Part shown: in pieces, positions 1 through 9,564 of the stretch
How positions within the stretch are numbered: the stretch's first letter is position 1
Layout: each line of letters opens with the position of its first letter
Assembly (NCBI GenBank): GCA_963752755.1
Contig: CAVVZJ010000004.1
Location: 620,001-684,000 of the forward strand
Length of the DNA stretch: 64,000 nt
Direction of reading: 5' to 3'
Origin: CAVVZJ01 sp963752755
Lineage (GTDB): Bacteria > Planctomycetota > Planctomycetia > Isosphaerales > Isosphaeraceae
Translations under genes and position numbers: made by a program
Notes under the pieces: generated by a model
Told to the model about the DNA's origin: nothing
The model's input: the letters and a program-made list of their open reading frames with translations, nothing else
Database searches by the model: none

Positions 1-1023
1 CTCGACGCGATCTTCGAACTTTCCGACGCCTCGCCACCGCGGCCGATTCCCCGGCTGGTCTCGGAGCAGCCCGACGTCTCGACCTGGTCGGGCCTGCTCG
101 CGACCTCGGCGCGTCTGGTGTCCGAGCCGATGCTCGCCACCGCCCAGCCGTTCGCCCGGCTCCTCGACCCGACGGCTCGCCCGGCGGAGTTGCTCCGCGC
201 CGCGCTGGGAGCCTTCGGGACCGTGTTGGTCTGGGGACTTCTCGGCGGGGCGATCACCCGGATTGCTCTGATGGACCTCGCCGGAACGTCGTGGATTGGC
301 GTGGGCCAGGCCCTGACATTCGCGGGCCGGCGGGCCGTCTCCCTGGTCGGTGCCCCGCTCTGCCCGCTGATCGCAATCGGGTTTTTCGCCGCTCTCTGTG
401 CCCTGCTCGGTCTCCTCTACTGGATTCCCGGCCCGGTCGGTGCCACGATCGCCGGCCTGCTCGCCTTCCTGCCGCTGCTGGCCGGACTGGTGATGGCCTT
501 GATCACGATCGGCCTGGCGGTCGGCTGGCCGCTCATGATCGCGACCATCGCCGCCGAGGACGAGGATGCCTTCGACGCCCTGAGCCGCTCGTACAGCTAC
601 GTCTTCCTCCGACCCTGGCGTCTCGCCGGTTATGGACTTCTGGCCTGGGGACTGGGCGTCGTCGGCTTCCTGTTCGTCCGGATCGTGGCGGGCCTCGTCG
701 TCCAGCTCGCCCTCTGGGGCCTGGTCCTCGGCGGACCCGACGAGCCGCTTCTCCGCTTCTTCCACACCGGGGCCGATGCCGGCACCCCCGGTGCGATTCA
801 TGCGTTCTGGATCGGCGTCGTCGAACTGCTCGCCTTCGGCTGGATCTACGCCTACTTCTGGTCGGCTGCCTCCATCATCTACCTCCTCCTCCGCGCCGAC
901 ATCGACGGCGCTCCGTTCGAGCAGATTCGCGATTCTCGAAGCGAACCCGCGCCAATCCTCTCCGATCCCCTCGCCGCCGACGTCGGCGCCGAGAAGCCCC
1001 CCGCCCGGCAAGCCGATTCGTAG
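1..1023 (+). CDS. Multi-pass membrane protein, 5' end outside the window
   Basis: The reading frame is open from the first base of the window and ends at TAG (1021-1023), so the true start lies upstream; the GTG at 118 is only an internal candidate. The visible 340 residues hold about five or six hydrophobic segments, including stretches near nt 200-300, 360-440, 460-550, 640-720 and 820-900. Between them lies a polar region with an AAEDEDAFDALSRSYSY motif that I associate with conserved planctomycete inner-membrane proteins of unknown function. The C-terminal tail is charged and probably cytoplasmic. I do not recognise a named family or catalytic residues. It is likely an integral membrane protein; its function is open. 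Confidence 0.7.
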   Translation, partial: LDAIFELSDASPPRPIPRLVSEQPDVSTWSGLLATSARLVSEPMLATAQPFARLLDPTARPAELLRAALGAFGTVLVWGLLGGAITRIALMDLAGTSWIGVGQALTFAGRRAVSLVGAPLCPLIAIGFFAALCALLGLLYWIPGPVGATIAGLLAFLPLLAGLVMALITIGLAVGWPLMIATIAAEDEDAFDALSRSYSYVFLRPWRLAGYGLLAWGLGVVGFLFVRIVAGLVVQLALWGLVLGGPDEPLLRFFHTGADAGTPGAIHAFWIGVVELLAFGWIYAYFWSAASIIYLLLRADIDGAPFEQIRDSRSEPAPILSDPLAADVGAEKPPARQADS

Positions 1024-1114
1024 CGACCGTGTCCCCCCACCGCCGCGACGGAACCGGAAAAGTCGCCGGTCGCGCCTGGAGAGCCGGGCCCGCCTTCGTC
1101 GGGTCGATTCGCAA

Positions 1115-2382
1115 TCAGACGTCGACCCAGGGTCCGTGGACGAACGACCCCTCGAACGCGGTGGCGACGACCGGCAGGTCGGATTCGAGCAGGAGGGCAT
1201 GAGGGTCGTCCGCCTCGCGGTCGGGCAGGGCGACGACGGCCAGGTCGGCCGACTTGCCAGCCTTGAGGCTACCGGTGACGGTCTCGGCGCGGAGGGCCCA
1301 GGCTCCGAAGAGCGTGGCCATCGTCAGGAGTAGCCGGCCGCCGAGCGAGGGATCGGCGCGGTGCAAGGCCCGGATCTCGTCGAGCACGCTCAGACTCGGC
1401 GCCGAGGCCAGGCTGTCGGTGCCGAGACAGACGATCACCCCCCGTTCGAGCATGGCGCGGAACGGATGCGATCGGTCATGCCCAAAGCGGGCCGCCGTCC
1501 GCGGACAATAGGCGACGGCCACGCGCTGGCCCTGCGGGGCAGCGTCGGGCAGGAATTGCCAGAAGTCATACTCGGTCAGGTAGTTACCATGGGCGACCAG
1601 CCAGTCGGAGTGGCGCAGGTCGCCGCGACGGATGTAGTCGGCCGGGCGCGGACCGAGCGGCTCCCAGTCGTCGTCCCAGGCGCCGAGATCTTCGAGGAAA
1701 GTGCGGAGACGACCCTCTCCGGTCGCGAGCAGCTCCAGCTCCTCGGGCATCTCGGCCAGGTGCGTGCAGAGCGGGGCCTTGCTCACGCCGGCCCGGGTGT
1801 AGAGCCAGCCGGCCGTGCTGTAGGGGGCGTGCGGGCTGAGCCCCGGCCGGGCGCAGCCGACGACCATGTCGTTCGCCTTGATCGAGGCCATCCAGGCGAA
1901 GGCCGTCTGGCTCGTCTCCATCGCCCGCTCACGACGTAGCCCGATCATCTCGGCGAAGACGACCGCACGGACCGGAGCCCCGCCACGGCCTCCCAGCTCA
2001 GGCCGGCCGTCGTGACGTCGGCCAGCAAGGTCGTGCCCGCGGCGATGCTCCGCTCCAGGTTCCGCGACGCCGAGGTCCGCAGCGACTCGACCGAGCCGCC
2101 CCGCCGCTGAGCGATGACCTGCCTCAGCCAGTCGATCTCATCCTCGGGGCCGCCGGTGTTGTGACCGTCAGAGCCGAGCGGCGCGAGTTCCAGATGGGTG
2201 TGAGCATTGACGAACCCGGGCAAGATTGCGGCATTGCCGAGGTCCACATCGCACGAGCCCCCATCCGACGGTCCGACGTGCGTGAGGCGCCCGTCCTGGA
2301 TCGTCACGGAGCCGTCGCGGATCGGATCGCCCTCGACCGGAAAAACCCAGCGCGCCGAAAGTGTCAGCATCCCCGACCTCAT
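1115..2382 (-). pseudogene. Amidohydrolase (chlorohydrolase/aminofutalosine-deaminase-like), frameshifted
   Basis: Two adjacent frames together make one metal-dependent hydrolase of about 420 residues. The first part carries the NAHTHLEL metal motif; the second carries GLSPHAPYS, CTHLAE and CLGTDSLAS, the remaining metal and catalytic motifs of the subtype III amidohydrolase family (cytosine, S-adenosylhomocysteine and 6-aminodeoxyfutalosine deaminases). The join is near 1960: restoring one G to the GG at about 1965 gives a continuous reading through VRAVVFAEMIGL. It is therefore a one-base deletion, either real or a sequence error. Because mqnA and mqnC lie 10 kb away, an aminofutalosine deaminase role in menaquinone synthesis is possible, but the substrate cannot be read from the sequence. 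The start is taken as ATG at 2382; a downstream ATG at 2370 is an alternative. Confidence 0.65.
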
Positions 2383-2431
2383 CGGACTTCGCCCTCGTCG
2401 TCTTGCCGGCATGTCCAGGCAGCCCGTCACC

Positions 2432-4690
2432 TCAAGCGGGTTCGGCGACGGGCTCGTCGTCCGGCTGCTCTACGGGTGGGGCGTGTTCCCGGTTCGGCAT
2501 CCGATACAACGCGATCAGCAAGCCGATGGACCCCACCGCTCCCAGCGCGACCCAGTGCCAATGATAGAGACCTTGAGCCCGGTCACGATAGAGGGCAGAC
2601 GCCAGTCGGTTCAAACCTGGCGAGGCGATCAGGAGGCCGGTCAGCACCCCCAGCGCATTGTTGACAAAGTGGAAGGCGATTCCCGGCACCAGGCTCGCAC
2701 TCCGAACCGCCAGCAACCCCAGCACGACCCCCAGCAGGGTAGCATTGAAAAGCTGCTGGAAAAGGCTCAATAACACATGCATGAACCCAAACAGGAAGGC
2801 CGACAGGAAGATCGCCGACCGCGTCCGCTGCCCCCGCTGGAGGCCGCTCAGGATGTAACCCCGGAACGCCACCTCCTCGCAGATTGCCGGCGCCAGAGCC
2901 AGCAGCAGGATCGACGAGCCGAGGTCGGAGAACTGAGCCTGCAACTGTTCGAGCACCTTGCGGACGGCGTCCGGCGTCGGGAAGAGGTACTCGACCCAGA
3001 CGCGCATTTCGTTGACGAACGGGTTCAAGACCAGGGCGAGCATCACGCCGAGGATCAGGTGCCGAGCGGTCGGCAGTCGCAGGCGCAAGGTCCGACCGGG
3101 GTCGGAGGTCAGGAGGATCGCCAGCAGGACCGGCGGCGTGAGCACGACCCCCACCTGCATCGCGGCCATGCCGAAGAGGGAGAAGCCGAGGTAGGGCATC
3201 AGGAACCAGCCGGTCGTGAGCATCAGGGCGAAGCAGAGGATCGCCTCGCCCGGCCCGGGGGTCGGCTTCTTGTCCCGCCAGAGGTGGCGGAGCCAGGAGC
3301 GGAGGTCGAACCGCTCCGCCTCGCGAAACAGGACCGACTCGCTCTTGAACTGGTCGATGGCCCACCAGAGCGCGATCATCCCATAGACCACGATCGGCAC
3401 CATGACCGCCAGGAAATAACGCCGCGCCACGCCGTACTCGGCCAGCATCAACGCCTTGAGCAGCAACGAGGCGCCCGTGATCGGGATCAGACTGGTCAAC
3501 GGCGTCAGCTCGATGCCGGGCACGAGCGTGAGGAAGATCAAGGGAAGGGCGACGAGGTAGAGGGGCGTCATGTAATACTGCCCCTCCTTCATGCTCCGCG
3601 CCATCACCGCCAGCGACAGGCAGATTGCGCCGAAGAAGGCCGCCAGCGGCACGAGCAGCAGGACCATCCAGACCGCCGACGTCCAGCTCGGGGCCGCGAA
3701 CATCGCGGCGGCCATCGCCGCCTGGCCGCCCTGGGCCCCGGGCTTCTGCGCGGGTCCGCCCCCGAACATGCCGGCCAGTTGCCAGGCCGTCAGGCCCATG
3801 CTGGCCAGGTTCAGCAGTGCGGTCGCCATGCTCGCCAGCAGGACCGTCAGGAACTTGCCCACCACGATCTCGGCCCGCGAGGCCGGGCTGATCAGCAGGG
3901 TCTCCATTGTGCCCCGTTCTTTTTCCCCGGCGCAGAGGTCCACCGCGGGGTAAAAGGCCCCCGTCAAGGACATCATCACCAGCAGGAACGGGAAGATCTT
4001 CGCCCAGATCGTCGAGGCCGCCTCCGAACGCGTCGCCACGTCCTCCGCCTGCGACCGGATCGGCTCCGTGTACCCCTCCGGCTTGCCCTCCGCCTGGCGC
4101 CTGCGCTCGACGATCAATTCCTTCCAGCGTTCGACCACCCGATCGACTCGCAGGAAGGTCATCTGGCTCCGCTCATCGACGCTGTTGTAATAAATCGGGA
4201 TCGCAGTCCGTCCCAGCTCGCGAAGCTGGTTGCCCAGATTCGGCGGGATCATGACCACCACGTCCGCCTCGCCCGACCTCAGCAACGTCCGCCGTGCTCC
4301 CGACTGGCTGAACGGACTCCCCGACTCGACCGCCCGGACCCGCAGCCGGGCCGCGTCGGTCGGATTGTCGAAGAGGTCGGGATTGAAGCCGTCGCCCGAC
4401 GGATTGAGCAGCGGTGGCGGCCCGGTCGTCCAGCCGACGCCCTCGATGGCTACCCCCGCCACGACCGCCGACGCCCTCAGTTGATAGCCGTATTCCGGCA
4501 GGTTCTCCGCCCCGACGACGACCGCCACGCGCGGTGTGTCCTGCAGCAGTTCGGACACCTTCGCCGTCCCGATCCCCAGGATCGGGTACAGCAGGATCGG
4601 CAGCACGAAGATCATGAACAGCGTCCGCCGGTCGCGGACCTGATCGCGAACCTCGCGGCGGAAGATCACCAGGACGTTCGACCAGCGCAT
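2432..4690 (-). CDS. ABC-2 type transporter permease fused to CPBP intramembrane protease
   Basis: This 752-residue inner-membrane protein has two modules. Residues 1 to about 420 resemble NatB-type ABC-2 permeases: an N-terminal helix, a long extracytoplasmic segment (about 40-220), then the CAGEKERGTMETLL motif followed by several helices. The C-terminal part (about 480-720) is a CPBP/CAAX-type intramembrane protease with EEVAFRGY (EExxxR), FGFMHVL (FxxxH) and HFVNNALG, the expected catalytic glutamates and histidines. The ATG at 4690 is preferred over GTG at 4711 because GGGAG sits five bases upstream of it. The gene follows the ABC ATPase (4775-5554) by 84 bases on the same strand, so the two probably form one exporter. 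Permease-protease fusions of this kind occur in planctomycetes; the substrate is unknown. Confidence 0.9.
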   Translation of the reverse strand: MRWSNVLVIFRREVRDQVRDRRTLFMIFVLPILLYPILGIGTAKVSELLQDTPRVAVVVGAENLPEYGYQLRASAVVAGVAIEGVGWTTGPPPLLNPSGDGFNPDLFDNPTDAARLRVRAVESGSPFSQSGARRTLLRSGEADVVVMIPPNLGNQLRELGRTAIPIYYNSVDERSQMTFLRVDRVVERWKELIVERRRQAEGKPEGYTEPIRSQAEDVATRSEAASTIWAKIFPFLLVMMSLTGAFYPAVDLCAGEKERGTMETLLISPASRAEIVVGKFLTVLLASMATALLNLASMGLTAWQLAGMFGGGPAQKPGAQGGQAAMAAAMFAAPSWTSAVWMVLLLVPLAAFFGAICLSLAVMARSMKEGQYYMTPLYLVALPLIFLTLVPGIELTPLTSLIPITGASLLLKALMLAEYGVARRYFLAVMVPIVVYGMIALWWAIDQFKSESVLFREAERFDLRSWLRHLWRDKKPTPGPGEAILCFALMLTTGWFLMPYLGFSLFGMAAMQVGVVLTPPVLLAILLTSDPGRTLRLRLPTARHLILGVMLALVLNPFVNEMRVWVEYLFPTPDAVRKVLEQLQAQFSDLGSSILLLALAPAICEEVAFRGYILSGLQRGQRTRSAIFLSAFLFGFMHVLLSLFQQLFNATLLGVVLGLLAVRSASLVPGIAFHFVNNALGVLTGLLIASPGLNRLASALYRDRAQGLYHWHWVALGAVGSIGLLIALYRMPNREHAPPVEQPDDEPVAEPA

Positions 4691-4774
4691 CGCTTCTCCC
4701 GGGTCCGGCACCGGGGCGACTTCCGCTCGCCCCGAAGAACGATCATTCTTGAATCGGAAAGGTTCGGAAATCGC

Positions 4775-5554
4775 TCAGAACAGCCGGCTATCCCGACGCC
4801 CCGCAGCAGCCGCTGCCGACTCGGCCCGCTCAACAAGGTGGAAGAACAGTTCTTCCATGTCCGGCTGCCCGAACTGATGGAGAAGCCCCCCGGGCGTCCC
4901 CTCGGCCTGAAGCCGCCCTTTGTGGATGATCGCTACCCGGTCGCAGAGCTTCTCGACCTCGTGCATGTGGTGGGTCGAAAACAGGATCGTCTTGCCCATC
5001 TCCCTCAACTCGGCGATCCGCTGCCGGAGCGAACGGGCCACCAGCACGTCGAGCCCGCTCGTCGGCTCATCGAAGATCAGGACGGGTGGGTCATGCACGA
5101 TCGTCCGCGCGATCGAGACCTTCTGCTTCATCCCAGTGGACATCTTCGAGCCGAGCACGTCCCGGAAGTCGTTCATCTGGAGCCAGTCGAAGACCAGTTC
5201 CATGCGCTCCTGCAAGTGCGTGCCCGTCAGGCCATAGAGCCGGCCGAAGTACTCGACCAGCTCCCAGGCGGACATCCGGTCGTAGATGCCTGTGGCGACC
5301 GACATGTATCCGATGCTGGCCCGGACCTTCTCCGGCTCCCGGACCACATCAAACCCGGCGACGACCGCCCGGCCGCCGGTGGGCCTCAGGACAGTGCTGA
5401 TCATCCGGAGCGTCGTCGTCTTGCCGGCGCCGTTGGGGCCGAGCAATCCGAAGATCTCGCCCGGCTGGCAATCGAAGCTGACGTCCCGGACCGCGGGGAC
5501 CCAGCCCTTCTGGTAGTCCAGAAACGATTTGGACAGATGCTCAACGTGGATCAC
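4775..5554 (-). CDS. ABC transporter ATP-binding protein, NatA-like
   Basis: This is the cytoplasmic ATPase of an ABC-2 exporter, about 259 residues. It shows Walker A (GLLGPNGAGKTTT), a Q-loop region, the signature STGMKQKVSIAR, Walker B (LIFDEPTSGLD) and the switch histidine in FSTHHMHE. The start is set at GTG 5554, giving VIHVEHLSKSF at the N-terminus, because the family normally begins a few residues before this motif; an upstream start at 5584 would add ten unlikely residues. It is the first gene of a two-gene unit with the permease-protease fusion. By similarity to NatA it could power export of sodium or a hydrophobic compound, but the specificity is not visible. Confidence 0.93.
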   Translation of the reverse strand: MIHVEHLSKSFLDYQKGWVPAVRDVSFDCQPGEIFGLLGPNGAGKTTTLRMISTVLRPTGGRAVVAGFDVVREPEKVRASIGYMSVATGIYDRMSAWELVEYFGRLYGLTGTHLQERMELVFDWLQMNDFRDVLGSKMSTGMKQKVSIARTIVHDPPVLIFDEPTSGLDVLVARSLRQRIAELREMGKTILFSTHHMHEVEKLCDRVAIIHKGRLQAEGTPGGLLHQFGQPDMEELFFHLVERAESAAAAAGRRDSRLF

Positions 5555-5891
5555 GCGACAAGTCCACAGCACGACCGCCGCCACCGGACGCCCGTCCGGA
5601 GGGGATCACAGCTCATTGATCCATCTTCGGAAGTGTAGCACCCACTCGCAAGTCCCGACACAGGGCCGCCTCGACCCGATCCGCCCATCGGGGGCGTTCC
5701 CTGTCACCCTGTCGCGAGACAGTCTGGGGACCGGCGGGGCTCGGATTCACCACAAAGGCACAAAGGACGCAAAGGATTCACAAAGGGAATGGGATCAGAA
5801 ACTTTCTTCGTGACCCCTTTGGTGCATCCGGCAAGTTTCTTGTAGGGCGGGCCTCGGCCCGCCATCGACCGGAGGCGGGCCGAGGCCCGCC
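5555..5891. other. Intergenic region with dispersed repeats
   Basis: No gene is supported in this 337-base stretch. It contains the upstream region of the NatA-like gene, a CAAAGG-rich repeat (5746-5787) and most of a perfect palindrome (5842-5895). Everything else is unremarkable. Confidence 0.6.
5746..5787. repeat. CACAAAGG-type planctomycete intergenic repeat
   Basis: Four copies of CAAAGG occur within about 40 bases (5753, 5761, 5770, 5781). Short repeats of this CACAAAGG / CACAGAGG form recur between genes in planctomycete genomes. Their function is unknown. A related GCAGAGCACGCCGAGGACGC sequence lies near 7098. Confidence 0.5.
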
Positions 5892-5895
5892 CTAC
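5842..5895. repeat. REP-like palindrome with GTAG head
   Basis: A perfect 22-bp inverted repeat (5842-5863 and 5874-5895) with a 10-base loop; each arm starts with GTAGGG and is almost pure GC. The right arm contains the TAG stop codon of the following minus-strand gene, so the element abuts the gene end. The GTAG head is the hallmark of REP sequences mobilised by RAYT transposases. It could also work as a transcription terminator, though there is no T-tract. Confidence 0.7.
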
Positions 5896-7054
5896 GAGGA
5901 GGACCGACCGATCGCCAGGGCGAGGGTGGCCGCGGTTGGAGGCGTGAGAACGACGCGGTCGAGATCGGGGCAGGCGACCGAGGCAATCGGCACAAAACGA
6001 GCCTCCTTAACGATTTCCGGCAATCGTGCCGGAGCCTGGGCGGGCGGCTCGGGTTCGTTTTGCGCCGGGCGATCCGGGGCGCCGACCGTCGGCGGGGGCG
6101 TGGGATCGGGGTCGTGGCGCACCGACGGGGACGGTCCGCGGGATTCATCGCGACGGAGTCGGGCCAGTTCGTCGAGCGCCTGGCGGCGCATGCGCTCGGC
6201 GTCCCGGAGGTAGCGCTCCAGGCGGGCCATCTCGGGGCCGGCGTCGAACGCGGCGCGGGCCTCGGCGGAGTCCGCGAGGGGGCGTCGTAGTCGTCCCAGA
6301 GTTGGGAGCCGAGCGTCTCCATCTCGGCGATCCGCTCGCGGACGAACTCCGTCAGGGCGTCGCGGGCCTCGGCCGGGGCGGGCAGGTAGCGGCGGACGGC
6401 CTCGGCGTCGTTCCAGTGGCGGAAGGATGTGCGGAGGAGGGGCTCCGGGTCACGCTCGAAACGCAGCGCGAGGACGCAGAGCCAGAAGGTCCAGAGCGGC
6501 TCGGGGCCGGTGGGCGTCGGGGCGTCGGCGAAGCCGAGCAGGCGGAGGGCGCGGCGGGATTGCGGCTCGTCCCAGAAGCCGGCGGAGGTCAGGACCTGGC
6601 CCAGCGCTTCCCAGGCGTCGCCGAGGGAGTCGCAGCCGTGGGCGGTGCGCTTCAGGAGCCGGACGGCGGCCTCGGGCTCATGGTCAAGACGTTCGGCCAG
6701 GGCGGCGACCTCGTCGGTGCGGGCCTCGTCCCAGTGGCGGACGGCGTTGCGGGTGCGCTCGTCGGTGGCGGCATTGGCGGCGGTGGCGAGGCGGCGGGCG
6801 CGGACGTTGCCCAGGGCGGCGCGGCGGATCAGGTCGTGCTCGTAGTCGTCGCGGGGCTGATGCCTGGCGTTGTAAAGCTGGATCGCGGCTTGCAGTTCCG
6901 CTTCCATGTCGGGGGGGAGGCACTTACCGCCGCCGGTGAAGCCGTGCTGGGTGGCGTTACGGGCGGCGGTCAGGCGGCCCTGGGGCGTGATCGGGCCGAG
7001 GCTGAGGGAGCCGTTGCGTCGGGAGGCGTCGCGCTGGGAGTCGGTGCGCGTCAT
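5892..7054 (-). pseudogene. Planctomycete hypothetical protein (GPITPQGRLTAARNATQHG type), frameshifted
   Basis: The ATG at 7054 has AGGAGA seven bases upstream and starts a protein whose N-terminus (SLSLGPITPQGRLTAARN) I recall from a family common in planctomycete genomes; its role is unknown. The frame runs to about 6285 and then shifts. Restoring one C in the CCCCC run near 6285 joins it to the frame that ends at TAG 5892-5894, giving about 387 residues: an alpha-helical charged middle and a Pro/Glu-rich C-terminus (DRPAQNEPEPP). No catalytic motif is visible. The lesion is a single-base deletion in a homopolymer, so a sequencing error is as likely as a true mutation. Confidence 0.6.
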
Positions 7055-7757
7055 GGCGGCATCTCCTTCGATGCGGATCGGAGGTGGAAGACTCAACGCA
7101 GAGCACGCCGAGGACGCAGGCAGGAGAGGCGACGGGCCGGATTGGGCAACTGGCGTCGGTTGCGGGGATTTTTCCGTGTGGTCTCGCCGTCCTCGGCGAT
7201 CGCTGACATCTCCAACACTATCGAAAAAAAAGGCCGCGATTATCGTACGTTTTTCGAAGAAACCTTGGATGGCCACATCGATCACCCTGTCTGGAAATAT
7301 TCCTCAGGTTTCTCCAAGGGGATGACGAGACGGTTCGGGAAAGGGCCGGGGTCGAGAGCATGTGTCAAAATCAATAATAAATATTGTTATTATTGTAGAT
7401 ATTAGTTCCATTCACAACGAAGTCGTCGTCTTTCGTTGTTGCCCGCCCGGAGGAGTCGAGTTAGGATCGGGTGGGGATAGGATGGCCGGAACAGTTTTCC
7501 TGCCTATCTCGGACAGACGTAAAAGCGCCAAGGGTGAATATCCCCGACGCTTCGATGGAATTCGCCCTGAGGTTGAAGGACTTACGTCGAATCCTCGGTG
7601 TAACGTCTGGACTAGTAACCACCATTTCCAGGCGCTCGGCGGGCCGGTCCGCTGAGTCAAGGACGTGAGGAATCAGAAGGATCTCGCTTCGGCCTTCCCC
7701 ACGGTTCCCCGCTCCGCTATAAGACTTCAGCGGGTTCTTCATACACGGAGGTATCTC
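7055..7757. other. Intergenic region with an AT-rich patch
   Basis: No convincing gene in about 700 bases. Bases 7200-7420 are much richer in A and T than the surroundings, with an ATAATAAATATTGTTATTAT core (about 7370-7395), which suggests a promoter region or a remnant of foreign DNA. The rest has no motif I recognise. Confidence 0.5.
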
Positions 7758-8207
7758 ATGTACCGAGCCGCTCGGTTGGCCTTGATCCTATCCTTGGTGG
7801 TAACGTTCCCCTCCCTGCTTGTCGCCGCCGACGGGATCAAGAGCGACGGGGAACGGTTGCAAGGAAAATGGGGCTGCGTCGCAGTGGAGGAGGCCGGCGA
7901 GACTCTCCCAGCCGAGTACGCGAAAATCAGCTGGCTGGCGTTCCGGGACAAGGAGTTCGAGTGGGGGGACGTTCCGCAACTGAAACCTGAGCATGGCTCA
8001 TTCATTCTGGACGAGACCCGGAACCCCAAGACGATTGATCTGAAGTACGACAGGGATGGTCCGACAATTCGGGCAATCTACGACCTCAAGGCCGACACGT
8101 TGAGAATCTGTTGGTTTGCGGATCGCATTTCCAAGAGACCCGCGAAAATCAAAACCGGGATCGGTTCTCCTTGCACCGTCATGACCCTCAAGCGGGCGAA
8201 GAACTGA
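7758..8207 (+). CDS. Secreted TIGR03067-type protein
   Basis: A 149-residue protein that starts at ATG 7758 behind GGAGGT (7747-7752). It has a typical signal peptide (YRAARLALILSLVVTFPSLL, cleavage near VAA-DG). The mature part opens with DGERLQGKWGCVAVEEAGE, the pattern of the TIGR03067 family, which is expanded in planctomycetes and consists of single beta-rich domains of unknown function. KTIDLKYDRDGP and a closing TVMTLKRAK motif also fit the family. It is expected outside the cytoplasmic membrane. It stands alone, with no evident operon partner. Confidence 0.85.
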   Translation: MYRAARLALILSLVVTFPSLLVAADGIKSDGERLQGKWGCVAVEEAGETLPAEYAKISWLAFRDKEFEWGDVPQLKPEHGSFILDETRNPKTIDLKYDRDGPTIRAIYDLKADTLRICWFADRISKRPAKIKTGIGSPCTVMTLKRAKN

Positions 8208-8291
8208 GACGTAACCTAGCCTACAGAGACCTCGGCTCGCCGCAGAAGCGCCAACGATGAAATATAGATGGTTCGACCGGAGGAGGCTGGC

Positions 8292-8576
8292 GTGGATGTC
8301 CGCTTCTATCTCGATCCTGACACCGGCCAGCCTCACATCTACGGGCATGGCATCACCGAGGAGGAGGTCGAGCAAGTCCTACGTGGTTCGGGGGAGGATC
8401 TGCCCGCGGCGCGGGGATCGAGGATGAAACTCGGCAAGACCGCCGCGGGGCGTTATCTGCAGGTCATCTACTCGCCGGATGAAGACCCCGGCAGCGTGTT
8501 CGTCATCACCGCCTACGAACTCCAGGGCAAGGCGAAGAAGGCGTTCCGCCGCCGGCAACGGAGGAAGCCGCGATGA
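8292..8576 (+). CDS. Small DUF4258-like protein, candidate toxin (pair 1)
   Basis: A 94-residue basic protein. GTG 8292 is chosen because AGGAGG (8281-8286) precedes it and because the paralog at 9765-10049, with its own Shine-Dalgarno-supported GTG, then has exactly the same length. The conserved core runs from VDVRFYLDPDTGQPHIYGHG through ITEEEVEQVL to GRYLQVIYSPDED and ends in a lysine/arginine-rich tail. This resembles DUF4258-type small proteins with the beta-sheet-plus-helix layout of BrnT/RelE-like RNA nucleases, but I see no proven active site. Its stop overlaps the next gene by four bases (ATGA), as in toxin-antitoxin operons. The function is inferred. Confidence 0.7.
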   Translation: MDVRFYLDPDTGQPHIYGHGITEEEVEQVLRGSGEDLPAARGSRMKLGKTAAGRYLQVIYSPDEDPGSVFVITAYELQGKAKKAFRRRQRRKPR

Positions 8577-8773
8577 GCGAGCCGAAGTTTCCAACGGGCT
8601 GGGATGAGGACCGCGTCCGCAAGGTCCTGGCCCATTACGAGGACCAAACCGAAGATGAGCAGTTCGCCGAGATCGAGGCCGCCCGAGAGGCCGAGGGCAC
8701 TACCCTGATCGCCGTGCCGACGGAGTTGGTCCCCGAGGTCCGCGCCCTGATCGCCGGCAAGCGGCCCGCTTGA
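8573..8773 (+). CDS. Small acidic protein, candidate antitoxin (pair 1)
   Basis: A 66-residue acidic protein overlapping the preceding gene by four bases. It begins SEPKFPTGWDEDRVRKVLAHYE and ends VPTELVPEVRALIAGKRP; a nearly superimposable partner lies at 9565-9768. Size, acidity, translational coupling and a basic partner fit an antitoxin. No ribbon-helix-helix or helix-turn-helix motif is obvious, so DNA binding is uncertain. Confidence 0.68.
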   Translation: MSEPKFPTGWDEDRVRKVLAHYEDQTEDEQFAEIEAAREAEGTTLIAVPTELVPEVRALIAGKRPA

Positions 8774-8921
8774 CCCGGCACGACCGCGCGTCCCACCTTC
8801 TCGCCCATTCGGGCTGTAAAGTCTGGTCCATTGTCGAGACTTGCCAGCCACTTGGGTGCCATCTTGATATCAGAGTAGGCTTTGGGTTTCCGGTCACTCT
8901 TACCCGGCTAGGATGCCGCCC

Positions 8922-9425
8922 ATGAGACGCCTCAACTTCTCGATCGCCACCCTCATGGGCGTCGTGTTCTTCCTCGCCACAGGATTCGCGGCCATCCGCA
9001 ACCCAAGCGAGTTGGTAGCGAGTTCGGTCTATTCGCTGATGCTCGTGGTGATCCTCGTGACCACGGTCGCGGCGGTGCTGCGAAGACGGCCACCTCTGGT
9101 GGGCTTCGCCATCTTCGCCTGGGGCTATCTGCTCACGGCCGCCATCGGGGAGAAGCTGCCGGCGCCGCTCACGTCCAAGTTGCTCCGCGAAGCCTACATC
9201 CTCCAACAGGGCGGTCGCTACGCCGGACCGGCCACCGGGCTGCCGAGCCGGACTGGTTTCGTGGAGATACCATCGGAGGTCACTGGTGGGATGTACGTGG
9301 TGTCGGAGAACACGGGACCATTCTTCCAGATCGCTTCGACGTGGCTGTGTGGTATCTTCGGGCTGGTCGGGGCCTTGGTAGGTCGCCTACTCGGGGCTCC
9401 TGACGAACCTTCCGATCAGCCCTGA
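8922..9425 (+). CDS. Planctomycete small membrane protein
   Basis: A 167-residue protein beginning MRRLNFSIATLMGVVFFLA, a start I associate with planctomycete membrane proteins (RRxxFSIATLM). There are about four hydrophobic segments: residues 10-27, 34-55, 62-80 and 139-158. Between the third and fourth is an extracytoplasmic loop of some 60 residues rich in Gly/Thr/Ser. The function is unknown. It sits between the two toxin-antitoxin-like pairs, which point toward each other and flank it. An alternative ATG three codons upstream (8913) is possible. Confidence 0.72.
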   Translation: MRRLNFSIATLMGVVFFLATGFAAIRNPSELVASSVYSLMLVVILVTTVAAVLRRRPPLVGFAIFAWGYLLTAAIGEKLPAPLTSKLLREAYILQQGGRYAGPATGLPSRTGFVEIPSEVTGGMYVVSENTGPFFQIASTWLCGIFGLVGALVGRLLGAPDEPSDQP

Positions 9426-9564
9426 ATAACTTCGGGCGCTAGCTCTGATCTATAGTTCACCGCTTACACTTCGAGGAGACGCGGTGGTGACTCGTCCTCG
9501 GCTTCGAGGCCTCGAAATCCCTCGGGAAGCCGCGATCCTCGGAGTCGGGTGCGCGATCGAGCGT

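Noticed and set aside
2777..5638. A 953-codon open frame antisense to the ABC permease and ATPase
   Set aside because: Low-complexity Arg/Gln/His-rich translation caused by high GC; the two minus-strand genes have clear motifs.
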